Assembly: GCA_965223105.1 (NCBI GenBank)
Contig: OZ244987.1
Span: 372,001 to 436,000 of the forward strand
DNA: 64,000 nucleotides
Reading direction: 5' to 3'
Source: JABDMH01 sp965223105
Lineage (GTDB): Bacteria; Bacteroidota; Bacteroidia; Chitinophagales; Saprospiraceae
The position numbers were made by a program, and so were the translations under genes. The notes beneath the pieces are model-generated. The model searched no databases. It saw only the letters and a list, made by a program, of their open reading frames with translations, and was not told the DNA's origin. Positions 26,596-35,707 of the stretch are shown one piece after another (the first letter of the stretch is position 1; every line of letters begins with the position of its first letter).

Positions 26596-26709
26596 TGCTA
26601 TGGCTATTGCTCACTCAATTCGCTCACTCAATTCCCCCTTTAACTATAAGATATTTCAAAACCGATCTCATTCTGAGGTCATTAGAGGTGTCCATATGAA
26701 GATGAGTTG
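26596..26709. repeat. Direct repeat copy B with internal short duplication
   Basis: Same segment as copy A but 11 nt longer because TCACTCAATTC occurs twice in tandem (about 26611-26634). The copies start 155 bp apart. The internal duplication looks like replication slippage after the larger duplication. Confidence 0.85.
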
Positions 26710-26884
26710 CCCTGATGACGATTGAAAACTCTGTGAAAACCCAACTCAGTTCCACATTCCTGCCAGGTAGAAGAATCGGCTACTGTCCCAAATATTTGCT
26801 CCTTTTTTCAAGACTTGGCACTGGCAGAAGTGCGATGACCTAAATCTGACACACAACCACATGAATCATGACGAACAATATCTA

Positions 26885-26929
26885 TCCCCCGCCGGTCCCG
26901 ATAACGTCCCACTGACCGGACGGGTGGGG
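26885..26929. terminator. Possible GC-rich hairpin terminator
   Basis: CCCGCCGGTC pairs with GACCGGACGGG with one bulged base and a 16-nt loop. It lies beyond the 3' end of the minus-strand dehydrogenase operon. No clear U-tract follows in the minus direction, so the terminator role is tentative. Confidence 0.35.
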
Positions 26930-26985
26930 ATGCATGGATGGAATTATGGTAGCTCAAACCAGCTGACAAAAGAGCCGGCTACAAG

Positions 26986-29592
26986 TCAGCGGCAAAGCTC
27001 TAAATATCCTATAAGATCTGCGAAAGCCTGTACCGTCATGGTGTGCTCAAGACCCTCAGGCATCAGTGAGGCCTCCAGAACTCCATAGTCCTGGGGAGAT
27101 GGGTGGGTATAAAAACTTCCATCCTGGTGCATCAACTTTGCGCTGTTCAACCCTACATCAATTTGGCGACCCATGTGTGAGGTTCCGCTGCTATCGATTA
27201 AGAACCATCCTTGCCATTCAGGGGCAATCTCAAGGGATGGCTTCAAGACAGCATCGATGAGCTGTGTTTTGGATTTACTACTACCGATATGCGTGAGATC
27301 TGGTCCATAGCTACCGCCCCATCCGCCAATCTGATGGCAGCTCTGACATTGTGTACGCTTCAATTGAAAAATGATCCTACCCATTTCAACACTAGGTTTT
27401 CGGCTGGTTAGTTCATCGTGCCAGAGGCTATCATTTTGAGGTATTTGTCCATCAGATTCACCCTGCAGAAGATCCCAAATGGGTTTGATGGTTCTGTGTT
27501 CCTCGGGAGGAAGGGGTGAGATCCATTTCTTCACTCTCGACAGAATTGATGAATCCAAGGACGAACCCAAGTACCAGATTGCGGTCTGCAAGAGTAAGGG
27601 ATCCTTCTCATCCAGCAATACCATGACCATATCATCATATCTTTCTTTATTATGGTCGAGAGCTACCAATGCCTGCATCCTTACACTGCTGACTTGGTTC
27701 TGGTCATTAACTACATGGAGTATGGCCTTTGTAAGATCCTTATCATTAAGAGTTACTGCCGCTTGAAGCAGGCTTGTCATCAATATCGGGTCCTGTTCTG
27801 TGAGCAGCATGTCAATCATGAGGTGTGCTTCATCGTCTTCAAAATCATTCCAATGAGGCATAGCAGCGGCACGAAGTTTGGGATCGAGTCTATCGTTGGT
27901 GATCAAGTCTCTAATAGTTCCCTTAGGGACCTCAAGCTGTAATTGCTCATCGTAGCGGCTGCTGGCATCCCTCAATCCAGTCTGAAAACCTGGCTGTAAA
28001 TGTCGCTTAGTAGCAAGAAACGTCTCGAATAGTACGTCGGGAATTTGTCCATTCAGCAGGGTGTTGTGCAGGTCTTCCGCCAAATCCACCCTGCCTTTTT
28101 TTGCCAAGTGGATCATCGCGGCTCTTTGTACTTCGATATCGCTGTCAGACAGCAGATCTTTCAGCAAAGGTGCTGGCATAGGTTTATCCATCTGGTTGGC
28201 AATCAGTAGTGCTTGGATACGTAGAGCCGGGTCGGGATCGGTAAAAAAGTCAAAAAGGTCCAGCAATCTGCGTTCCTCAAGGAGTTTGCGCCGGCCCATC
28301 AATCGTACAAAGGGATCCTTAGATTCCAAGCTCGACCGGAGTTCAATCTTGGTTATTGAGAGATGGGCAAGGTTTGACTTGCCTTGTATTCTGGCATCTA
28401 ATCGTACTGACTTGCCCTTAATCATCCATAATTTGCCCTTGCCGTGATTGGGGTATTGGCGAACTACCCAGTCAGTCATGAAAAGATCACCTTTGCTGTT
28501 TGTAGCAAATGCAACGGGATGGAAATCCTCACCTCCTTGGATTAACACTTCTGGTCGACCTCCAATACTTGCACCCTTTTCTTCCATCGGGATGCGAACT
28601 ATATTGTTTTCCTCCCAGATTTGCACCAAGATCTGTCCTTGATACTCATCGGGAAAGTTGGTGAAACTGGCATCAATCAATGCAGTTGGTGCCTCTCCCA
28701 AAGGGGCTGCATAAGGCAATGTGCCAGGTAGCTCTCCATTCCAGGCCAGAAATGGATGCAAACCTGATCCCCCATAGAGTGATTCGTAGCCATAGTGGCC
28801 ACCTTCCACAATTTCCAGCAAGCGATTTGGTCCTCGACTATCGGGATCATTGTCGGTAGCCAGTAGCCGGCCTTCAGCAGTAAATTTTAGATCGAACGGA
28901 TTCCAAAACCCTGTGCAAACCTCTTCCAGGTTGCTCCCATCGAGCCTGCATCTCATGATGTTGCCACCATCACCAAAACCAGAAATATTGGAACCATCAG
29001 ATCCAGTGATCTTCCAACGTTTTCCGCCGGTATTTCCACGCGAAACATACAGCCACTCGTCAGGAGAAACACAGATTCCGAGGAGACCCGCATGGTCATA
29101 GACGTCATCCGGAGGATTCATGTTCAGTAGAACATCGCGTTTATCGGCGATCCCATCACCATTGAGATCTTGAAATACCTCAACCTGATCTTTGGTCACC
29201 AGAAATACTTTTCCCTTGTACCAGGTAAGATTCATCCCATCTTCAATGCTGTCGGCATAAATGATCCACCCCTTAGGTTCTAAATTCTTGGTCAATTGTT
29301 GACTGCGTTTTATCCGATCAAAGGAAGGTCCGGCATAGTCACTGGGTGGAGTATGGGTATGGGATTCAAGAAAATATAGGTGGTCTCTATCATCGATGGT
29401 AAGACCTATTGGCGTCTGGATGTTGGGCTGCGAATCGATCAACCGAATTTCAAGTGCATCATCGTATACGTTTAGGCCGCTGGAATTTTGATGTTCGGCT
29501 TGACATCCAAAAAGTGCAAAAACCAAGACCAGCAGAAAATAAAAGGATGAAGGTGCTGGCTCTCCAGTCTTGTTCAGATCCCTCCGGATCAT
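26986..29592 (-). CDS. Membrane-bound dehydrogenase lipoprotein with HEAT repeats and cytochrome c domain
   Basis: An 868-residue protein of the PVC-type heme-binding dehydrogenase group. Its lipoprotein signal ends VFALFGC near residue 30. Residues about 45-395 form a glucose/sorbosone-dehydrogenase-like beta-propeller (DLNGDGIADKRDVLLN, DHAGLLGICVSPDEWLYVSRG, GFWNPFDLKFTAEGRLLATD). Residues about 410-700 are HEAT-like helical repeats. A c-type heme site CQSCH lies near residue 749 in KRTQCQSCHQIGG, followed by the GPDLTHIG segment that typically supplies the distal region. It likely oxidises a sugar or alcohol in the periplasm and passes electrons to the heme. The start lies one base beyond the stop of the 29594 gene, so it is the second gene of a two-gene operon. 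Confidence 0.85.
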   Translation of the reverse strand: MIRRDLNKTGEPAPSSFYFLLVLVFALFGCQAEHQNSSGLNVYDDALEIRLIDSQPNIQTPIGLTIDDRDHLYFLESHTHTPPSDYAGPSFDRIKRSQQLTKNLEPKGWIIYADSIEDGMNLTWYKGKVFLVTKDQVEVFQDLNGDGIADKRDVLLNMNPPDDVYDHAGLLGICVSPDEWLYVSRGNTGGKRWKITGSDGSNISGFGDGGNIMRCRLDGSNLEEVCTGFWNPFDLKFTAEGRLLATDNDPDSRGPNRLLEIVEGGHYGYESLYGGSGLHPFLAWNGELPGTLPYAAPLGEAPTALIDASFTNFPDEYQGQILVQIWEENNIVRIPMEEKGASIGGRPEVLIQGGEDFHPVAFATNSKGDLFMTDWVVRQYPNHGKGKLWMIKGKSVRLDARIQGKSNLAHLSITKIELRSSLESKDPFVRLMGRRKLLEERRLLDLFDFFTDPDPALRIQALLIANQMDKPMPAPLLKDLLSDSDIEVQRAAMIHLAKKGRVDLAEDLHNTLLNGQIPDVLFETFLATKRHLQPGFQTGLRDASSRYDEQLQLEVPKGTIRDLITNDRLDPKLRAAAMPHWNDFEDDEAHLMIDMLLTEQDPILMTSLLQAAVTLNDKDLTKAILHVVNDQNQVSSVRMQALVALDHNKERYDDMVMVLLDEKDPLLLQTAIWYLGSSLDSSILSRVKKWISPLPPEEHRTIKPIWDLLQGESDGQIPQNDSLWHDELTSRKPSVEMGRIIFQLKRTQCQSCHQIGGWGGSYGPDLTHIGSSKSKTQLIDAVLKPSLEIAPEWQGWFLIDSSGTSHMGRQIDVGLNSAKLMHQDGSFYTHPSPQDYGVLEASLMPEGLEHTMTVQAFADLIGYLELCR

Positions 29593-29593
29593 C

Positions 29594-32500
29594 TTACGAT
29601 TCTTCTTTTAGACTGCTCAAGAATGCTACCAGATCCCGAATTTCGCGTGCCGTCAGAATGTTTCCCACGGGAGGCATAGCCGATGGAATGGTCTGTCTTT
29701 CTTTGATCTCATGGATTTCGATCTCATGTGTTTTCTCCTTTCCAGTTTTCAGGACAATTTGGTCCGCTGTTTCTTCGATCAATATTCCAGCCACAATCTC
29801 ATCATTCTTCAATGTGATCGAAACGACTTCATAGCCTTCTGCGAAATCAGCACTTGGGGTGATTAATGATTCAAGGATCTGCTCAGAGCTCAAACGAGCA
29901 CCGACTCCCATCAATCCGGGGCCTGCATCACCACCCCATTCAAAGATGGAGTGGCAGCGAACACATTGCGCGGCCTCATGACGATAAAAGATCCTTCGTC
30001 CTGCCTCGGCGTCACCCCCCTTCAATGCACCGTTATAGGGTGCTAAGGGGTCATCACCATAGGCAGCGGTGATTTCTTTGATTTTTTGTTCCACATCAGG
30101 GTCCTCTTTCATTTCAGCAGCTTCCAGCAAGTCGAGTTGTAGATCTGGCGGCAAGTTGCCCGCAATCATTTTCTCCAACTCAGCAATCAATAACTGAGAA
30201 GCTTCCTCGGTATTGATTTTTCCCAGACCAATCAGTGCAGCCTGCTGTTCTTTGATTTGCCCGTTGTGTAGAACAGAGGCAAACAACTCCACTGATTTTG
30301 CTGGGGGTAGCGCAGATTCCGGTACGATTCCGAGGGCTAGGGACCTTATCTCTTCATTTCCACCTTGTAAGGCAATTTCCAGGGCCTCAGCCAAAGTTGT
30401 CGCTTCGATTTCGGCCAAAACTTGGAGGGCGGTACGGCGAATTGCCGGGGTTTTTCCCTTTCGGACCAATTCCAATAACTTACCATCGTACCCCTTGAGC
30501 TCGAGTCGGGTAATCGTCTCCATGGCTGCGATTGAAATGGGTTCGGCGGAACTTAGTAAAGATGGCAATACTGGATCTAGGGAGGTGATCAAAGGAGCTC
30601 GATCATGAGTAACCTGACCTCGATATCGGCCATCTACACGGTCCAGCACCGATGGCTTGGCCCAGGTGCTGAGGGCCTCTAAAGCTTCCGCTCGCATGGC
30701 TATCGGTGCATTCGCCCGCAAAGCGTAGTTCTTCAAGTTTTCGAGGTTTGCCGGTTGTCCTACCCGCAAGTTGGCATTAATGGCTCGGCGTATAAGTGGT
30801 TCACCGGTAAAATTTGTCCCTACGAGCAACGCGGCCAGATCGGGCAAAGCACCCTCAATGCTGAAATCATCATTGATACCTCGAGCTGCTTCTGTTACTA
30901 CATATTCATCTTGGTCATCAAGGAAATTGGCGATACCCGGGTGCTGCATCCGTCGCAGGGCTACAACCGCCGAAATACGAGCGGCTCGACTGTCGTGATT
31001 AGACAGCGCAATCAGGGGATCGGGATCATTAATCCGTGCCAAAGCACAAAATCCCGCATGCCTTAACCATGCATCCTGATCGTTGTTGTCAATGAGCATT
31101 TGTATTAGGGGTTGGACTGCCGTATGGTTTTCGGTACGTCCAAGAGCCTCAGCAGCGAAGAAGCGTACACGTAAGGATGGATGCTTTAGCAGCTCAATCA
31201 GTTGGCTACCGGCATTGCCAAATCTCACATCACCAATCATTTTAGCAGCCTGGGCTTGTATTTCTGGATCGCCATCAGAGAGAAATGGCACCAGTTCAGC
31301 GGCTAATTTTACCTCCTTTCGAGCGGCTTGTGCGATGCCCCAAATCGCGTGTATCCTTGCGATCTGGGGTGTGGGTTGCTGAGCCGCAAATACCAGGGAG
31401 GAAAAACCCTCCTCGCCTCGGGCGACCATGGCAAATTGTGCTTTCTGCCGAATGCGCATGTCGGGATGCTGTAGCAACCGATTCAATTCTTGAAGTGGCT
31501 TAGTAGTGAAATCTACCGCCAACAATTGCTTCACCTCCTGGCGAATCGCAGACTCTTGCCCTCCGGGTATGTCCAGTTTCCAGATGCGGCCTTGATTTTT
31601 TATACCCCAACCGTCGATCCAGTCAGCAAAGTAGAGTGCACCGTCAGGTCCAAAATCGAGTCCCGTTGGTAGCAATCCACTTACTACCTCAAAAGTGGTG
31701 TCTAGGGCAAACGATGCACCATCGGGTCTTAAGGTGAAGGCGTGAATGGGAGAATTTGCGGGAGATCCGCGAAACTCAGCGACAAAAAAATGATCTTTCC
31801 ATCTAGAATTTAGCGCTGTACCCGGATTGTAGACCAATCCAGTGGGGCCATTGACGTAGTTTACTATTGGTGGTGTAATGTAGGCCGCTTGACCCTCCCA
31901 GCGAGGTACGTGTAGTTTTTCATCCATCCAAACTTTGTAACTATTGTTGTCGGGATCGGTGTATTTGCCAAACTGCCAATTGATACGCCAACCACCATCA
32001 GAACCATTGGTAACATAAACCAATCGTTCGCGTTCGCCAGCATGATCTCCATCGTTATCTTCAGTAATCAGATTTCCATACTTATCCCAGGTAAATTCAT
32101 GGGTATTACGTAATCCTCGGGCAAAAACTTCAAAGTTGCTCCCATCAGGCTCACATCGTACAATGACCCCTTGATTAGGATATTTCCACCGTTGGCCTTC
32201 TCGATCGACTACATTCATCCCGATGTCACCAATGCCCCACCAGATCCTGCCATCTGGTCCTACAGTAACACCTGACATTCCATGGGCTCCAAACCCTATA
32301 TGTACCGCAAAACCGTTAGCCAAAGATTCAACCTGGTCAGCAATTCCATCTCCATCTACATCGGTAGTCTTCCACAGATCTGGACCCACAGCAATATATA
32401 CGTTGCCATCGAAGTATTCGACACCATTGGCCAAGTCGGTTACTTCTTCATGAAAATCCTCGATATACATTTTGGCGAAGTCAGCCAATCCGTCCTCATC

Positions 32501-33001
32501 CAGATCAGTGACGTACCAAACGGCTTCTTTTTCGACGGTCAGATCAAGCCAATCGTGACTCCCGTCACCATTAAGATCTTCGATGATCTGTTTATTTTCC
32601 TCACTCTTATCAGGAGCAAGTGTTTCTCTTAGGAACGACCGGCGATCTTCTACCGATTGGAAAGAAATGGAAGCTGTCATCCATTCTCGATGTCCGCGAA
32701 TATCAAATTCAGAATGTTCCAATCTACTTCCATTGGTATAGAAGACTCCACCTTTGGCATCTACTCCAATGGCAACAGGATCTGTAACCAATGAATCAGA
32801 TGCCCATAATGACAATTCTAATTCAGGATTGATGGTGACAGCAACCTCTCGACGTACTTTTTCAGCAGCAGCTTTTGCTCCATCGGGGTTGATTTGGACT
32901 TCATTAATGGGGTATTTTACGGGCATATTTTGGCCGCAACTGAAACAACCCACTGCCACCAACACATATGGCCAGACATCATTTTTTCCATTTCTAAACA
33001 T
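29594..33001 (-). CDS. Dehydrogenase/HEAT/cytochrome c lipoprotein, larger paralogue
   Basis: A 1135-residue protein with the same layout as its downstream neighbour. The start at 33001 gives MFRNGKNDVWPYVLVAVGCF, a lipoprotein-like signal; an in-frame ATG at 33052 would add 17 residues without improving it. The propeller region has repeated acidic calcium-like motifs (DLNGDGSHDWLD, DLDEDGLADFAK, DVDGDGIADQVE) and NTHEFTWDKYGNLITEDNDG. HEAT-like repeats cover roughly residues 500-950. A heme motif CVRCH lies near residues 1013-1017, followed by GPGLMGVGARLSSEQILESL and a C-terminal IPSAMPPVGNILTAREIRD. It should act in the periplasm or on the outer membrane as a heme-linked oxidase of carbohydrate-like substrates. 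It is divergent from the GntR gene and shares its promoter region. Confidence 0.87.
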   Translation of the reverse strand: MFRNGKNDVWPYVLVAVGCFSCGQNMPVKYPINEVQINPDGAKAAAEKVRREVAVTINPELELSLWASDSLVTDPVAIGVDAKGGVFYTNGSRLEHSEFDIRGHREWMTASISFQSVEDRRSFLRETLAPDKSEENKQIIEDLNGDGSHDWLDLTVEKEAVWYVTDLDEDGLADFAKMYIEDFHEEVTDLANGVEYFDGNVYIAVGPDLWKTTDVDGDGIADQVESLANGFAVHIGFGAHGMSGVTVGPDGRIWWGIGDIGMNVVDREGQRWKYPNQGVIVRCEPDGSNFEVFARGLRNTHEFTWDKYGNLITEDNDGDHAGERERLVYVTNGSDGGWRINWQFGKYTDPDNNSYKVWMDEKLHVPRWEGQAAYITPPIVNYVNGPTGLVYNPGTALNSRWKDHFFVAEFRGSPANSPIHAFTLRPDGASFALDTTFEVVSGLLPTGLDFGPDGALYFADWIDGWGIKNQGRIWKLDIPGGQESAIRQEVKQLLAVDFTTKPLQELNRLLQHPDMRIRQKAQFAMVARGEEGFSSLVFAAQQPTPQIARIHAIWGIAQAARKEVKLAAELVPFLSDGDPEIQAQAAKMIGDVRFGNAGSQLIELLKHPSLRVRFFAAEALGRTENHTAVQPLIQMLIDNNDQDAWLRHAGFCALARINDPDPLIALSNHDSRAARISAVVALRRMQHPGIANFLDDQDEYVVTEAARGINDDFSIEGALPDLAALLVGTNFTGEPLIRRAINANLRVGQPANLENLKNYALRANAPIAMRAEALEALSTWAKPSVLDRVDGRYRGQVTHDRAPLITSLDPVLPSLLSSAEPISIAAMETITRLELKGYDGKLLELVRKGKTPAIRRTALQVLAEIEATTLAEALEIALQGGNEEIRSLALGIVPESALPPAKSVELFASVLHNGQIKEQQAALIGLGKINTEEASQLLIAELEKMIAGNLPPDLQLDLLEAAEMKEDPDVEQKIKEITAAYGDDPLAPYNGALKGGDAEAGRRIFYRHEAAQCVRCHSIFEWGGDAGPGLMGVGARLSSEQILESLITPSADFAEGYEVVSITLKNDEIVAGILIEETADQIVLKTGKEKTHEIEIHEIKERQTIPSAMPPVGNILTAREIRDLVAFLSSLKEES

Positions 33002-33178
33002 AGCTTGCCAAAATAACGAATTCAAAGGAACGCACTTAGTAAGGTTTATCAATGATCCGTTCTTGAATGCTGTTATTGGATTCCGGCATGAGAGAAGATT
33101 TGTCTTCAGGAAGAAAGGTTGAACAGTATGACTCCGTCATTAAAAGGAAGAATATCGACATCCCGGAAAATTTGAGTA

Positions 33179-33199
33179 TTTTGTATACCGTATACAAAA
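33179..33199. promoter_or_regulatory. Perfect palindromic operator in a divergent promoter region
   Basis: Ten-base arms TTTTGTATAC and GTATACAAAA are exact complements around one C. The site ends 22 bp before the gntR start and 178 bp before the start of the dehydrogenase operon. Palindromes with a GTATAC half-site are known operators of FadR/FCD GntR regulators, so autoregulation and control of both operons are likely. Confidence 0.75.
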
Positions 33200-33221
33200 G
33201 TGGTTAATTAACATACTGATC

Positions 33222-33872
33222 TTGAGCAAGATAGATGCAAAAGCTTTAACGGACCTTGCTTTTACTGCGGTGAAGGAGATGATCTTGTCTGAGGAGCTAA
33301 AACCAGGGGAAAAGATTGTGCAGGACAAATTGGCAAGTGAGTTAGGCATCAGTCGCACTCCCTTGCGAAGTGCACTGCAAATGTTAGAGGGAGAAGAATT
33401 GGTGCAGTCAGTGCCCAGACGTGGAATGTTTGTCAGGAAACTCTCGGATCAAGAGATGGTCGATATATTCGATTGCCGAATTGCTCTAGAGCATCAGGCT
33501 GTCACCTTATTTACTCAACGGAGTACTGAACTCCATATCGATCAACTCGCCAGTTTTTTTCTTCCCTATCAGAATAAAGATTTCATCGATGCTAAGAAGT
33601 ACCGTCTGGCCGACCTTCGTTTTCATCAACATATTATAGCTCATTGTGGCAACGCTTTTTTACACCGACTTTTTGACAAGAGCAATCTCTTGACTTTTAT
33701 CGACCGAATGGGTTTGATTCGACCGCCCGAAGATACGATAGCTGAGCATCTCGCCATCATCAAGGCGATTCGAGATAGGGATACAAAGTGGGCAGGACTA
33801 CAGATGCGAAAGCACCTGCTTAGATCCCGGGAAATCATTGAAAATCGGATCCTGGAGGGGCAGCAGACATGA
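33222..33872 (+). CDS. GntR-family (FCD-type) transcriptional regulator
   Basis: A 216-residue repressor or activator. The N-terminal winged helix shows ILSEELKPGEKIVQDKLASE and GISRTPLRSALQMLEGEELV; the C-terminal all-helical FCD effector domain shows RIALEHQAV, RFHQHIIAHCGN and AEHLAIIKAIRDRD, with the metal-ligand histidines of the family. The effector is probably an intermediate of the sugar operon that it heads. The start is TTG at 33222; no ATG fits the frame nearby. Its stop overlaps the MFS start by 4 nt (ATGA). The palindrome at 33179-33199 is its likely binding site. Confidence 0.9.
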   Translation: MSKIDAKALTDLAFTAVKEMILSEELKPGEKIVQDKLASELGISRTPLRSALQMLEGEELVQSVPRRGMFVRKLSDQEMVDIFDCRIALEHQAVTLFTQRSTELHIDQLASFFLPYQNKDFIDAKKYRLADLRFHQHIIAHCGNAFLHRLFDKSNLLTFIDRMGLIRPPEDTIAEHLAIIKAIRDRDTKWAGLQMRKHLLRSREIIENRILEGQQT

Positions 33873-35119
33873 GATTACAGGTCAGATACAAAATGGTTTT
33901 CGGCACTTTCATTTTGGCTATGATTGTGTTGTTTGATCGCATCCTTATTTCAGTGGCCAAAGATCCCATTGCCGAAAGCATCTCATTGACCGACAAGCAA
34001 ATGGGATGGGTGCTGTCCATATTCGCATTGGGTTATGCGCTTTTTCAAACACCTTCAGGACTGTTGGCAGATCGGTTTGGCGCCAGAAGGATATTGACGG
34101 CAGTGGTCACCTTATGGTCATTCTTTACCGCCATCACCGGTGCCGCATTTAATTTCATCTCTTTAATGATCATTCGTTTTTTATTTGGAGCTGGGGAAGC
34201 AGGTGCATTCCCTGGTATGTCGCAGACCATTTATCGCTGGATCCCTTTAAAGGAACGGGGCATCGTACATGGCATTAATTTTTCTGGCGGTCGCATAGGG
34301 GCTGCCATTGCATTACCGGTGGTGGCGGGACTGATAGAGTGGACCGGTTGGCGGATGACATTTGCTTTGATGGGGTTGGTAGGACTCATTTGGGCGGTGA
34401 TATGGTATGCGTGGTTTAGAGATGATCCTGAAAATCATCCCTCAGTAACTGCTGAAGAATTGCAGGCAATCCGGGAGGATATGCCACCGCCGAAAGCGGC
34501 CGGTGCACCACTCAAGTTTGGGCAGTTGTTTGCTTCAAAATCGATGTGGTACATTATGGCTCAATATTTCTGCAGCAATTTTACCTTCTTTTTCTGCCTT
34601 ACCTGGCTGTTCCCTCATCTCAAAGCAAAGTACCAACTTGATGCCATAGAAGCTGGATTTTACTCTTCGGCACCGTTGCTATTTGGAGCGCTTGGCAACT
34701 GGTTTTCTGGATGGTGGGTAGACCGGATTTTTAAGCGAGGTCACTGGCAGAGATCACGCCAACTGCCTGCCATAGTTGGTTTTCTTTGTGCTGCAGTGGG
34801 CATTTTTGCCAGTGTCTACATGGACCATGTAACCGGAGCTATCATTTTCATATCCTTGGCCGTATTTGGGGCAGATATGACTTTGAGTCCATCCTGGTCT
34901 ACTTGTGTAGATATCGCGAAGGATCATTCCGGGGCCGTTAGTGGTACTATGAATATGGCCGGTAACCTGGGTTCTTTCTTCACCGCCTTGGCTTTTCCCT
35001 ATCTTTTGGCCATGACAGCATCCGACCGGCCATTTTTTTTCTTGGCGGCGGCATTAAATGTGATCGCTGTCATCATTTGGATAAGGATTAAGCCAGACCA
35101 GCCACTCCATCTAACTTAG
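33869..35119 (+). CDS. MFS permease (ACS/ExuT-like)
   Basis: A 416-residue major facilitator with twelve hydrophobic segments. Near the N-terminus MIVLFDRILISVAKDPIAES and QTPSGLLADRFGARR (the GxLaDrxGxRr loop) are typical of the anion:cation symporter group that carries hexuronates and related acids. The WIPLKERGIVHGINFSGGR segment also fits. It is coupled to gntR by a 4-nt overlap and is followed by a cupin isomerase. It should import the sugar acid or sugar of this operon. Confidence 0.88.
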   Translation: MRLQVRYKMVFGTFILAMIVLFDRILISVAKDPIAESISLTDKQMGWVLSIFALGYALFQTPSGLLADRFGARRILTAVVTLWSFFTAITGAAFNFISLMIIRFLFGAGEAGAFPGMSQTIYRWIPLKERGIVHGINFSGGRIGAAIALPVVAGLIEWTGWRMTFALMGLVGLIWAVIWYAWFRDDPENHPSVTAEELQAIREDMPPPKAAGAPLKFGQLFASKSMWYIMAQYFCSNFTFFFCLTWLFPHLKAKYQLDAIEAGFYSSAPLLFGALGNWFSGWWVDRIFKRGHWQRSRQLPAIVGFLCAAVGIFASVYMDHVTGAIIFISLAVFGADMTLSPSWSTCVDIAKDHSGAVSGTMNMAGNLGSFFTALAFPYLLAMTASDRPFFFLAAALNVIAVIIWIRIKPDQPLHLT

Positions 35120-35135
35120 ACCTAATGTCAAAAAA

Positions 35136-35681
35136 ATGATTACCAAGAGTCAATTGCAAGCGGCACAACAAAGAGCTTCCGATCTCATAGAAAAGGCTGG
35201 CTTGTTTATCACCGAAGAGGAAAAAGAAAAGATTGTGGCAGCAGATTTTGGATTGAGTCATTTGGCTATTGAGGGTATACAAATTTTGACACTATTTGAG
35301 ACAGAACGAATAGCGGCTAAGGTATTGGTGCTCTTCCCATACCAGACTGAGCCCGAGCATTGGCATCCAGCCGTCGGTGAGGATCCGGGTAAAGAAGAAG
35401 TCATCAGGGCTATTTGGGGCGACTTGTATTTTTATATTCCCGGGCCGGCTACCCTATCCAAAGGATTTATTGTACAAGGTAAGGATCATTTATATCGGAT
35501 GAGACACGAGGTGGATCTCAAGCCGGGGCAGCAATTGATTTTATCACCCGGAACCAAACACTGGTTTCAAGCCGGAGCACGGGGAGCTGTTATGTACTCC
35601 TTCTCCACTACGGTACGCGATGTAATGGATCAGTTTTCAGATCCGAAAATTGTGCGCACCACAAGAATTATTGAAGACTAA
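35136..35681 (+). CDS. D-lyxose ketol-isomerase-like cupin
   Basis: A 181-residue cupin of the D-lyxose/D-mannose isomerase family. The metal site is visible as EHWHP (two histidines), DPGKEEVIR (glutamate) and TKHWFQAG (histidine). Known members interconvert D-lyxose and D-xylulose or D-mannose and D-fructose. No signal peptide. It lies 16 nt after the MFS gene and 26 nt before a TIM-barrel isomerase gene, inside the GntR operon. Confidence 0.82.
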   Translation: MITKSQLQAAQQRASDLIEKAGLFITEEEKEKIVAADFGLSHLAIEGIQILTLFETERIAAKVLVLFPYQTEPEHWHPAVGEDPGKEEVIRAIWGDLYFYIPGPATLSKGFIVQGKDHLYRMRHEVDLKPGQQLILSPGTKHWFQAGARGAVMYSFSTTVRDVMDQFSDPKIVRTTRIIED

Positions 35682-35707
35682 CTGTCGAGCATAAAGATCG
35701 AAGAACC

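Larger units (their letters stand above)
26304..26985. other. 682-bp gene-free region with repeats
   Basis: No credible gene. It holds a solo copy of a MITE-end sequence (26410-26435), a duplicated 103/114-bp segment (26441-26543 and 26596-26709) and a GC-rich imperfect hairpin (26885-26929) about 57 bp beyond the stop of the minus-strand dehydrogenase gene. This hairpin may serve as its terminator. Confidence 0.5.

Noticed and set aside
26440..26643. 67-codon frame in the duplicated segment
   Set aside because: It spans a repeat junction and would differ between copies, so it is not a conserved gene.
28061..28447. 128-codon plus-strand frame
   Set aside because: Antisense to the HEAT region of the dehydrogenase gene; the low-complexity Ser/Arg content is typical of a shadow frame.
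30213..30608. 131-codon plus-strand frame
   Set aside because: Antisense to the larger dehydrogenase gene, with no motifs.
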